A DNA stretch of 64,000 nucleotides from positions 11,604-75,603 of the forward strand of contig DASZKW010000032.1 of the NCBI GenBank assembly GCA_035552775.1. Reading direction: 5' to 3'. A program made the translations under genes and the position numbers. The DNA comes from DASZKW01 sp035552775. Its GTDB lineage: Bacteria > Actinomycetota > Acidimicrobiia > Acidimicrobiales > Palsa-688. The notes beneath the pieces are model-generated. The model had not been told where the DNA came from. It was given only the letters and a program-made list of their open reading frames with translations, and did no database searches. Each line of letters begins with the position of its first letter. The stretch's first letter is position 1. Below, in pieces: positions 26,492 through 34,600 of the stretch.

Positions 26492-26588
26492 GGGCTGCAT
26501 CCCGCGCCCCAGCGGGGCCAGGGCACCGCCGGGCCCGACGCGCCGCCCGGCCGCCCTTTCCCCCACCCTGGCGACATAACGTCGAGGC

Positions 26589-28355
26589 ATGAGCCGACGA
26601 CAGGGCTCCCCCCGAGCCACCCACGACCTCATCGCCGACGTGCGCAAGATGATCGAGTCCGGCCATCCGATCGACCTGCTGTTCAACGCCAGCCAGCTGA
26701 TCGAGGTCACCACCGAGCACCCCTTGGCGGCGGCGACCCGATCCAGACCCCAGACGGTGTCGGCCGCCGGGCTGGTGGAGTCGTTCATAGCCGCCGACCT
26801 GGCAGAAACGACGGCCCTGCTCAGCGTCATCAGGCCGCTACTCGAAGACGAGGTCCTCGCCGCTCGCATCCGGCGCGAGCTGTCCAAGCGGTCCCACAAG
26901 TTGCCCCCCTGGATCGCCGGCTTCGAGCGAATCGAGGTGACGGGGGTGTGCGAGATGGTCCACGCCCTCGGCGACGGCGACAACATCACTGTCGGTGTTC
27001 GGTGGCCCACCGGCCACGAGCTCACCGCGTGCGCCTACATCGACCACAACGTCGGCACCCTCGTCAAGGACGCCTTCTTGATCCCCCTCGGCGTCGACGC
27101 TGCCATGGCCCAGTTCCGTGAGCTCGGTGGCGACGACGGCGCCACCCGCTTCGACGACCTCGACCCGGCGGACGCCCGGGCCCGCATCACCGGAGGCATC
27201 GCCATGGCCCAGATGACTGTGCCACCCTTCGAGACCGATACCTGGCCGAGCTGCCGGGCGGCGCTGGAATGGATCGTCGCCCACCTGCCCGAAGGCGGGA
27301 CCGGCTACGAGCGACCGGAGTGGGACGAAGGGCGGCAGCGAAGGCTGGCCGAGTCGTTCTTCACGTCCCCGGAGGGCAGCGCCCTCGCCGGCGGCGCCGA
27401 CAACCACGACCTGCTCGAGGCCATCATGCGGTTCCCGTGCGACTACGGCCCCGGCGACCCGTTGCGCTGGAGCCCCGTCGCCGTGGAGATCTTGATGACG
27501 GGGTGGTTCGTCAACAAGGTGTCGGCACCGGCGGAGTTCCTGGCGAGCATGCCTCGGGTGCTCAGGGCGTTCATCGCCTACGCCCACCGCCGGCGAGACA
27601 TTCCGGCCTCGCTCACGGTGGAGACGCTGGCAGCCGTCGACACCTACGAAACCGTGTACCAGCGGGAAATCATGAAAGGTGGCGGCGGCGAGTTCGACGA
27701 CGGTGAAGGCGGCGCGGGCTATGGCTTCGGCTACGGCATCGGTCCCGGCTTGGGTGACGTCTACGACGATGGTTTCGTTGATGACTTTGCTGACGCGGAC
27801 TTGGACGGGCGGCAACTCGGGAAGAGGATGATCGACTTGCTGGCCGCAGAGGTGGGCGGCCACGACGTCCTCGATCGCCTCGACGCCGACGTCCTTCCCG
27901 ACGAGGCATTCGACTGGACGGGCGTCCCCGACGACGTCAGGGGCCGCGTCCAAGCCGTGGTCGAACTGACCGACCGGTGTTGCGCGGAACGCCTCGACCT
28001 GGAGTACCGCACGATCTGTCGCCGGCTGGTGGCCCGGACCGCACGCAACGACGCCGTCATGTTCCGCCGCAAGGGACGCGACGACTACGCGGCGGCGGCG
28101 TTCGTTTGGCTGGTGGGCAAGGCCAACGCCGTGTTCTCCGCCCAGAGCGGCAGGATCACGGCGAAGGACCTCCTCGCCCACTTCGGCATGGCCAGCGGGT
28201 CGGTATCACAAAAGGCCACCACCATCCGCAAGGCCGCACGCCTGCCCGGCAACCCCTACAGCACTTACGATTTGTGCCTGGGGGATTCCGGCCTGTTGCA
28301 CTCCACCCGCCGGGCCCGGATCATCGCCAGCAGGGACCGCTTCGCGGCGCCGTGA
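26589..28355 (+). CDS. DUF6398 domain protein with long uncharacterised N-terminal region
   Basis: 588 aa. The C-terminal ~110 residues (about 455-565: VELTDRCCAERLDLEYRTIC, AAAFVWLVGKANAVF, LAHFGMASGSVSQKATTIRK) match the DUF6398 pattern, which looks like a small helical domain ending in a helix-turn-helix-like segment. The first 360 residues are soluble, rich in charged helices and unknown to me. A Gly/Asp/Tyr-rich linker (about 360-400, containing GYGFGYGIGPGLG) joins the two halves. ATG start after a weak GAGG. It diverges from gltA. No enzyme motif was found. Confidence 0.75.
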   Translation: MSRRQGSPRATHDLIADVRKMIESGHPIDLLFNASQLIEVTTEHPLAAATRSRPQTVSAAGLVESFIAADLAETTALLSVIRPLLEDEVLAARIRRELSKRSHKLPPWIAGFERIEVTGVCEMVHALGDGDNITVGVRWPTGHELTACAYIDHNVGTLVKDAFLIPLGVDAAMAQFRELGGDDGATRFDDLDPADARARITGGIAMAQMTVPPFETDTWPSCRAALEWIVAHLPEGGTGYERPEWDEGRQRRLAESFFTSPEGSALAGGADNHDLLEAIMRFPCDYGPGDPLRWSPVAVEILMTGWFVNKVSAPAEFLASMPRVLRAFIAYAHRRRDIPASLTVETLAAVDTYETVYQREIMKGGGGEFDDGEGGAGYGFGYGIGPGLGDVYDDGFVDDFADADLDGRQLGKRMIDLLAAEVGGHDVLDRLDADVLPDEAFDWTGVPDDVRGRVQAVVELTDRCCAERLDLEYRTICRRLVARTARNDAVMFRRKGRDDYAAAAFVWLVGKANAVFSAQSGRITAKDLLAHFGMASGSVSQKATTIRKAARLPGNPYSTYDLCLGDSGLLHSTRRARIIASRDRFAAP

Positions 28356-28479
28356 CCGGCCGGCGGCCCTAGGTGGCCGGCGGCAGACCGCTTTGTTGGC
28401 GTGGGCGTGCCGGCGGACGCGGGATCCACGGCTGCCGGCGGGGTCTTCGTGGAGGCCCAGCACCGTTTTTTATGTCCTT

Positions 28480-28576
28480 GAACCGCTGCGCGCGCCGGGC
28501 GCTGGGACGTGAACCGTTGGTACTGGTATACGAGCCCAAGGTTTCACGCTTTCGACACCGGCGCGCGTTTCGGTTC
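28480..28576. repeat. large imperfect palindrome (hairpin) after the GNAT stop
   Basis: Outer arms at 28480-28498 and 28558-28576 are 19 bases each and pair at 16 of 19 (GAACCG, three mismatches, CGCGCGCCGG). Inside, CGTGAACC (about 28508-28515) can pair with GGTTTCACG (28540-28548), giving a second stacked hairpin. It sits 9 bases beyond the GNAT stop codon and 124 bases beyond the DUF6398 stop, between convergent genes. Architecture and position resemble the 112-nt elements at 30586 and 49645. There is no T-run, so it is not a classic terminator. Confidence 0.65.
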
Positions 28577-28585
28577 AAAGCACGG

Positions 28586-29083
28586 CTATCCGCCGTGTAG
28601 CTGGTAGCGATATACGTTCGTCTCCCGCGCTGCGAAGCCGATCCGCTGGTACAGGCGGTTGGCCACCGCTCGCGACGGGCGGGATGTGAGCTCCACAGTC
28701 TTCGCCCCCAGTTGCCGGGCGGCGTCGAGAGCAGCGCGCGTCAGCGCCTCGCCGGCGCCTCGCCCGCGCACCTCCTCGGTGACTATGACATCCTCTATCC
28801 ACGCTCGAACGCCGGTAGGGATACGGAAAGTAACGAGGGTGAGGGTGCCCACGATCATGCCGGCGCCTTCGTCCCGGCCGGCGCCTTCGTCCCGGCCGGC
28901 GTCTTCGTCCCGGCCGGCGCCTTCGTCCCGGGCGATGAACAGGATCCGGCCGGGCGCGGCGATGATCTCGGCCACGTCGACCTCCGACGGCGGAGGCGAC
29001 GAAGGCGACAGTTGCGGCACCAGCACGGCGAGGGCACTTACGAGTTCGTCAGTCACCTCGGTGGCCCGGGAGATCGTGATCAC
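28586..29083 (-). CDS. GNAT family N-acetyltransferase with an inserted hexapeptide repeat
   Basis: About 165 aa. VIVTEEVRGRGAGEALTRAA (about 89-108) contains the acetyl-CoA-binding R-G-x-G-x-G/A loop, and AVANRLYQRIGF (about 136-147) the C-terminal GNAT segment. Between the strands that normally form a short hairpin, the protein carries four copies of a RDE(G/D)AG hexapeptide (about 51-74), encoded by an 18-base tandem repeat at 28860-28931. GTG at 29083 is chosen because it lies just after the MFS stop; a start at 29134 would overlap that gene. Substrate unknown. Confidence 0.8.
   Translation of the reverse strand: MITISRATEVTDELVSALAVLVPQLSPSSPPPSEVDVAEIIAAPGRILFIARDEGAGRDEDAGRDEGAGRDEGAGMIVGTLTLVTFRIPTGVRAWIEDVIVTEEVRGRGAGEALTRAALDAARQLGAKTVELTSRPSRAVANRLYQRIGFAARETNVYRYQLHGG
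28860..28931. repeat. 18-bp tandem repeat, 4 copies, in frame in the GNAT gene
   Basis: Four head-to-tail copies of CCGGCGCCTTCGTCCCGG with one base change in the third copy. The unit is a multiple of 3 and keeps the reading frame, adding six residues per copy. Confidence 0.92.
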
Positions 29084-29094
29084 GCCCGGGGAGA

Positions 29095-30414
29095 CTATGG
29101 CGTGCGCCCGGCGGGCGCCGGGGGATCGGGGCACGACGCGCGCCCCGAGGGCGCCGGCGGATCGGAGTCCGCCGCCCCGATGCCGGCGCCGGCGTGCTGG
29201 TTACGGAACCCGGGGAGGGCCAAGGCCAGCGCCACCGCGCCGGCGATGCACGCCACCCCGCCCGAGATGACCGATAAGCGGGTACCGATGGCGGCTGCCA
29301 CCCCCCCGGCCTCGACGTCACCGAGGCGGGGGCCGCCTGTGACCACGGCGATCTGCACCGACGACAACCTGCCCCGGAGCCGGTCGGGCACCGACAGCTG
29401 GAGGATCGTGTTGCGGAACACCGCGGAGATGACGTCGGCCCACCCGGCCACCGCGAGCAGGACGAGGGCGACGGGTAGCCACGGGCTGAACCCGAAGGCG
29501 GTGATCGCCGCCCCCCACGCCAGGACCGCGATCACCACCGCCCGCCCCTGGCGGTGCACCCGACCAACCCACCCGGTGGTTATGGCGCCCACGAGGGCGC
29601 CGGCGCCCGGCGCGGCATACAGGTAGCCGACGGCGGAAGCACCACCGTGGAACACCGTGGTCCCGAGGGCAGGGAACAGCGCCCTCGGCATCCCGAACAC
29701 CATGGCGTTGATATCAAGGAGGTAGACGCCCTGGAGGGCCTGGCGGCCACGGAGGAAAGCCAGACCCTCTGCTATCGAGCGCAGTCCCGGACGGTGGCCC
29801 TCCGAGGCGGGAGGCGGGAGCGCTCTTACGAAAAAGACCCCGGCGAAGCAGATCAAGAAGCTGGCGGTGTCACACCAATAGACGGTCGACGGGCCGGCAC
29901 CGGCCAGCAGGAGCCCGGCGACGGCGGGGCCGGCCACGGCGCCGACCTGCATGAGCACCTGGCCGAGGGCGTAGGCGGATGCCAGCAGTGCCGTCGGCAC
30001 CACGTTGGGGATGGCGGCGCTGTAGGCCGGCTGGTAGAACCCGGTCAGCCCCGCCTGCGCGGCGGTGAACACGAACAGGGGCCACAGGGTCGGGTGCCCG
30101 AGGCCGGCGTTGATGGCCAGGGCGGCGCTCATCGCCCCGGCCAGGAGCGAAACCACCAGGAGCAGCCGGCGACGGTCGTGGGCATCGGCGACAGAGCCAC
30201 CGATCAGAGAACACACCACGAGGGGTCCCAACTGCGTGAGGCTGACCAGTCCGACCTGGAACGAGGAGTGGGTGATCCGGAACACCTGATACGGCACGGC
30301 CACCACGGTGAGCTGACTGCCGAGGGTGGAGACGAGTTGGCCACCGAACAGCCACCGGAAGTCCGCTGACAGGCGAAGGGGCGTGATGTCGACCAGAAGC
30401 CGGCGGCGAGCCAC
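29095..30414 (-). CDS. MFS transporter (MFS_3, EntS-like exporter)
   Basis: 439 aa, about 12 hydrophobic helices. WLFGGQLVSTLGSQLTVVAV (about 20-39) and GGSVADAHDRRRLLLVVSLL (about 72-91, the loop 2-3 motif A equivalent G-x-x-x-D-x-x-D-R-R) are typical of the MFS_3 group, which includes the enterobactin exporter EntS and macrolide pumps. DRLRGRLSSVQIAVVTGGPR (about 347-366) is the matching segment of the second half. The C-terminal tail repeats DPPAPxGR-like sequence, another low-complexity addition. The substrate is not predictable. The gene is followed 11 bases later by the GNAT start, so the two may form an operon. Confidence 0.88.
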   Translation of the reverse strand: MARRRLLVDITPLRLSADFRWLFGGQLVSTLGSQLTVVAVPYQVFRITHSSFQVGLVSLTQLGPLVVCSLIGGSVADAHDRRRLLLVVSLLAGAMSAALAINAGLGHPTLWPLFVFTAAQAGLTGFYQPAYSAAIPNVVPTALLASAYALGQVLMQVGAVAGPAVAGLLLAGAGPSTVYWCDTASFLICFAGVFFVRALPPPASEGHRPGLRSIAEGLAFLRGRQALQGVYLLDINAMVFGMPRALFPALGTTVFHGGASAVGYLYAAPGAGALVGAITTGWVGRVHRQGRAVVIAVLAWGAAITAFGFSPWLPVALVLLAVAGWADVISAVFRNTILQLSVPDRLRGRLSSVQIAVVTGGPRLGDVEAGGVAAAIGTRLSVISGGVACIAGAVALALALPGFRNQHAGAGIGAADSDPPAPSGRASCPDPPAPAGRTP

Positions 30415-30460
30415 GACGGGTCACAGTATGGGGCGCACCACCGGGACCATCTGGACTTAT

Positions 30461-30585
30461 GGCGCGCGCCTGGTGGCGCGCGGGGCGCGCCTGGTGGGCG
30501 CGCGGCGCGCGCCCGGTGGCGCGCGGCGCGCGCCTGGTGGCGCGCGGGGGGGCGCGCCGGGCCGCCCCGGCCGCCCCGGCCGCCC
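30461..30585. repeat. GC-only imperfect repeats between MFS and Nei genes
   Basis: The 305-base gap 30415-30719 holds no convincing gene. Its first part is made of imperfect repeats around GGCGCGCGCCTGGTGGCGCGC, themselves near-palindromic, ending in a CCGCCCCGGC repeat. Its second part is the structured element at 30586-30697. Confidence 0.7.
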
Positions 30586-30697
30586 CCAAATGCGCAGTTG
30601 CGCGCGGCCAGCGCTTCGGGTTGCACGAAAACCCACGGAAACCGTGCGTTTCGCTGCACTTCGTCCTCGGGGTCGCGCGCAGCTGCACATTTGGACG
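30586..30697 (-). repeat. 112-nt structured repeat element, copy A
   Basis: Ends are a long inverted repeat: 30586-30606 pairs with the last ~21 bases before 30695, by hand count 19 Watson-Crick pairs plus one G-T out of 21. An inner hairpin is built on CACGG-AAA-CCGTG (30634-30646), extended by GAAAAC/GTTTC. It aligns without gaps over 112 positions to copy B at 49645-49756, at about 73% identity (82/112 by hand). It starts 22 bases after the Nei stop, reading on the minus strand. No T-run follows. It could be a REP-like repeat or a structured 3' UTR/RNA element. Confidence 0.75.
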
Positions 30698-30719
30698 CCA
30701 TCGCCGTCGCCCAGAACCC

Positions 30720-31595
30720 CTAATCGAAGTCGGGACGGGCGCCGGCACGGTCGGGCTGGCAGCCGGGACACCAGTAGACGGGTCGCGGTTGAACCCCGAG
30801 CAGCTGGCGCCGGATCAGGGTGCCGCAGCGCCGGCAGGGGCGCCCCTGGCGCCCGTAGACCCAGGGCGGCCCGCGCCGCCCCGCGCCCCCGACGCCCGCG
30901 CGCGCGCCAGCACCCGGACCCGTGTCAGCACCAGCACCAGCGCCCGCGCCCAGGTTGGCCCGCATGAGACTCGAGGCGGTCTCCACCAGCCGGTCGAGCT
31001 GGCCGCCGTCGACCTCTCCGACAGGGGTGGCAGGGTGGACGCCGCAGAGGAAGAGCGACTCGCACCGGTAGATGTTGCCGATCCCCGAGACCACCTGCTG
31101 GTCGAGCAGCAGCTCACCGATGGTCACCGAGGCGGGCGCGCGGGCACGCCCCCGGCGGCGGACCTCGACGGGATCGAGCACCTCCGGTACGAGGACGTCC
31201 GGACCCAGCCGGGCCAGGGATGGATGGGCGGCCTCGTCAACCCGGGACAAGAGCTCGACCACAGGGGCGTTGAAACAGACGGCCACCCTGTTGCCGGCGC
31301 CCAGCATGATCGTGGCCTGGCGGGACGGCTTCCGCCACCGCTCCCCCGCCGGGTAGACGTGCCATGACCCCGTCATGCCCATGTGGGTGTGCAACGCCAG
31401 CGGCCCCCCGACCTGGCCACCGTCGAGGCGAACGAGGAGGTGCTTTCCCCGGGCCTCGACGGTCTCTACGGTGCGGCCCACGAGCCGCTCGGTGTCGAAG
31501 CCAACGCGCGGGGCGCGAACAGACGTGATCTGCCGCCCTGCCAACCACCGCCGCAGCGACGTGGCCGTACGGAAGATGGTGTCGCCCTCAGGCAC
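30720..31595 (-). CDS. Fpg/Nei family DNA glycosylase-AP lyase (Nei2-like)
   Basis: 291-aa base-excision repair enzyme removing oxidised bases. It starts MPEGDT: Pro2 is the catalytic nucleophile and Glu3 the general acid, and PEGD is the Nei form. HTHMGMTGSWHV (about 69-80) and the helix-two-turn-helix QQVVSGIGNIYRCESLF (about 166-182) bind DNA. The zinc finger uses CRRCG (about 252-256) and CPGC (about 276-279). Between the H2TH and the finger is an unusual Gly/Ala-rich insertion (about 217-240, GAGAGAGADTGPGAGARAG), encoded by GC-rich repeats. It lies 25 bases downstream of the Lhr gene, so the two repair genes are probably co-transcribed. Confidence 0.93.
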   Translation of the reverse strand: MPEGDTIFRTATSLRRWLAGRQITSVRAPRVGFDTERLVGRTVETVEARGKHLLVRLDGGQVGGPLALHTHMGMTGSWHVYPAGERWRKPSRQATIMLGAGNRVAVCFNAPVVELLSRVDEAAHPSLARLGPDVLVPEVLDPVEVRRRGRARAPASVTIGELLLDQQVVSGIGNIYRCESLFLCGVHPATPVGEVDGGQLDRLVETASSLMRANLGAGAGAGADTGPGAGARAGVGGAGRRGPPWVYGRQGRPCRRCGTLIRRQLLGVQPRPVYWCPGCQPDRAGARPDFD

Positions 31596-31620
31596 CCGCC
31601 GTCACCGGCCCCGGGAGCGG

Positions 31621-34600
31621 TCAGCCGTAGCGGACCAGGCCCTTGGGGGTGGGCACGAACTCTGCCGAGCGCAGCGCCGCCTCCAGCCCTTCGGGGTAGC
31701 GGGCGACGGACAGGCGGGACCAGATCCCGGAGCGAACCCGGTCGGCCAGCGCCCCGACTGCGTCGTCCTCCCAGGTGCCGTCCATGTCGCGCAGCGCCAC
31801 CAGACCCCGACCGCCCCGCTCGACGTAGAGCGAGGCGACCCCGTTGACGGCGACGACATAGGCCCCCGCGACGCGCTGAGGGCCCTTGACCGGCCACGGC
31901 AGACACGATCCGAGGGCGTTGGCCGGGTCGGTGGCGGCGAGCACAATCACGTCAGCGCCGCGCCCTCGCTCCGTGCCCCGACCGCGCCCGCCGGCCTCTC
32001 CCAACCCACGCCCGCCGGACTCCCCCGACCCACGCCCGCCGGCCTCTCCCAACCCACGCCCGCCGGCCTCCCCCGACCCGCGCCCGGCTGGCGGCGCCTC
32101 TACCGCCGCGGACCGCTCGGCTCGCAGGCGGTCTACTGCGCCGGGGAGGGCGAACTGCGCCCCGCCCATCCCGGCCACGAAGTACCCCCGCCGTACCCGG
32201 CCGGACTCTTCCATGGCCTTGAGCACCGGGTATATGCCGGCGAAGCCACCGGGGATGCCTTCTCCGCGCACCGCCTCCCTGGTGAGCACGCCGTAGCGCT
32301 CGAGGAGCAGCGCGGCCACGGCCACCCCCGCCTGCGTGGCACCCGACCCGGCCGAAAGCCCGGGGGCGGGGACCGCGCCGCCCGCGGCTGCCGCCAGCTC
32401 CCGTGCGACCAGGGACCAGCGCCCCTGGCCACGGGGGGGTCCGAGGACTCTCAGGGACCCCACCCGGGCGCGCCGCACCACCGCGCCTCTACCGGCGGCA
32501 CCGCCCCCACCGCTGCGCCGCCGGCCTCCGGGCCGGGCGCTGCCGACGGTAGCGCGCATCGCCGCCCACGAGTCGTTGGTCACCTCGCCCGCCCATACCA
32601 GGTCCCAAAGCGCCTCGAGCACGTCGTGATCGCTGAGCCCCGGAGCGCCGAGCTCCCGGAAGAAGCAGGCGCCCCGCGCCTCCAGAACCGCCCGCAGGTG
32701 GCCATGCACATCGCTCGCGGCACCGGCCGACCCGGCACCGGCCGACTCGGAACCGGCGCCCCCGTTCCCGCCGGCGCCCCCGTTCCCGCCTGCGCCCCCG
32801 TTCCCGCCGGCGCCCGCCACCCCGCCGGCGCCCGCCACCCCGCCGGCGCGCAGCTCACCCACCATGCCGAGCCGGGGGAGGATGACGGCGGCGGCGTCGC
32901 GCCGGGCCAGCACCACCTTGCCGTCGTCGCGCCCGACGGTCCCCGCCCCCACCCACATGACCTCACCGGCGGCCAGGAGCTCGTCGAGCATGCGGGGCTG
33001 GTAGTCCCGGACCCGGGCGGGCAGCACCTCACGCTCCCACACGCTGGCGGGCACGGCCACGCCCTGCAGCTGGCCCACAACCTCCCACAGCCGGTCGATC
33101 CCCCCGGCCACCGTCCCCGCCCCGCGACCGGCCATCGTCCCCGCCCCGCGACCGGCCGTCCCGAGCCGGCCGGCGGCCGGCTCGACGCCGTGCCAGGCGG
33201 GTAGGAATCCGACCAGGGCGCCGGCCGGCGCCGCCTCCACCTCCTTGCGCAGCAACGCCAGCGAACGCTGCCTCACGATGCGCAGCACCTCGCTGTCGCA
33301 CCACTCCGCCTCCACCCCGCCCGGGCCCTCCACCCCGCCCGGGCCCCGGCTTCCCCCGGGCCGGAACGCCCCCCGCTCCAGGCGCCCCTCCCCCGCCAGG
33401 CCCGCCAACACCGCGGTCACCGAGGCGACGGCCAGCCCGAAGCGGGCCGCCGGCTCACGGGCCAGGAACGGGCCGTGCACCCGCGCCCAGCGCCGCACCA
33501 GGTGGACGAGGGCGTCGGGCACAGCCTCCAGGTACGCCTCGGGCAGGCCGGGGGGCGGCGAGACCCCGAGGGCGTCGCGGTAACGGCCGGCGTCCTCGGC
33601 GGCGATGAGGCGTTCCTCGCCGGCGATGCGGACACGGGCGGCGCGGCGCTCTGCCACCAGGGCCGAAGCCGCGGCCGCCCCCACCCCGGGCGCACACCGC
33701 GCCGCCAGCTCCTCCTCCGACAGGTCACCGAGGCGGCGCAGCAGGTCCGCGGCCCCGTCGACGGAGGTCGCCCGGCGCCGCTCGTCGAGGGCCTGCAGCT
33801 CGTCCTCGAGCTGTTCGAGGGCGCCGAGGTCCAGCAGGTCCCGCAGCTCGTCGGTCCCGACCAGCTCGGCCAGCATGCGCCGGTCCAGGGTGAGGGCCTG
33901 GGCCCGGCGCTCGGCGAGGGGGGCGTCGCCCTCGTACATGAACGCGGCCACGTAGCTGAACACCAGCCCGCCGGCGAACGGGGAGGGGGACGCCACCTCC
34001 AGCGCCGTCACCCGCACCCGGCGGGCGGCGACGTCACGCATCAGGCCGGCGAGGGCGGGGAGGTCGAAGCTGTCGCGCAGGCACTCCCTGTAGGTCTCCA
34101 AGATGATCGGGAACTCGCCGTACTTCGACGCCACCCCCAACAGGTCCGAGGCCCTCTGGCGCATCTGCCACAGCGGGGTGCGCGAGCCGGGGCGGCGCCG
34201 GGGGAGCAGCAGCGCCCGGGCCGCGTTCTCCCGGAAGCGCGCCGCGAACAGCGCCGACGAGCCGACCGCCCCCACCACCAGGTCGTCCAGCTCGTCGGGA
34301 TCGATGAGCACGGCGTCGGCGCCGGGGGCCTCCTCCGCCTCGGGCAGGCGCACGATGATCCCGTCGTCGCTCCACACGGCCTGAACTTCAACCGTCTGAA
34401 CCTCGCCACCGCCCCCTCCAACGCCGGCGCGCTCGCTCAGCTTGGCTTCGATGGCCATGGCCCACGGGGCGTGGACCCGCGCCCCGAACGGGGTGAGCAC
34501 CGCCACCCGCCAGTCGCCCAGCTCGTCGCGGAAGCTCTCCACCACGATCTGGCGGTCGGTCGGCACCAACCCGCCCGTGGCTTCGAGTTCGGAGGCCACG

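Noticed and set aside
25183..26592. 469-residue plus-strand open frame opposite gltA
   Set aside because: Antisense to a well-conserved citrate synthase; composition is not protein-like.
28373..28600. 75-residue plus-strand open frame after the DUF6398 gene
   Set aside because: It spans the palindrome at 28480-28576 and has no coding character.
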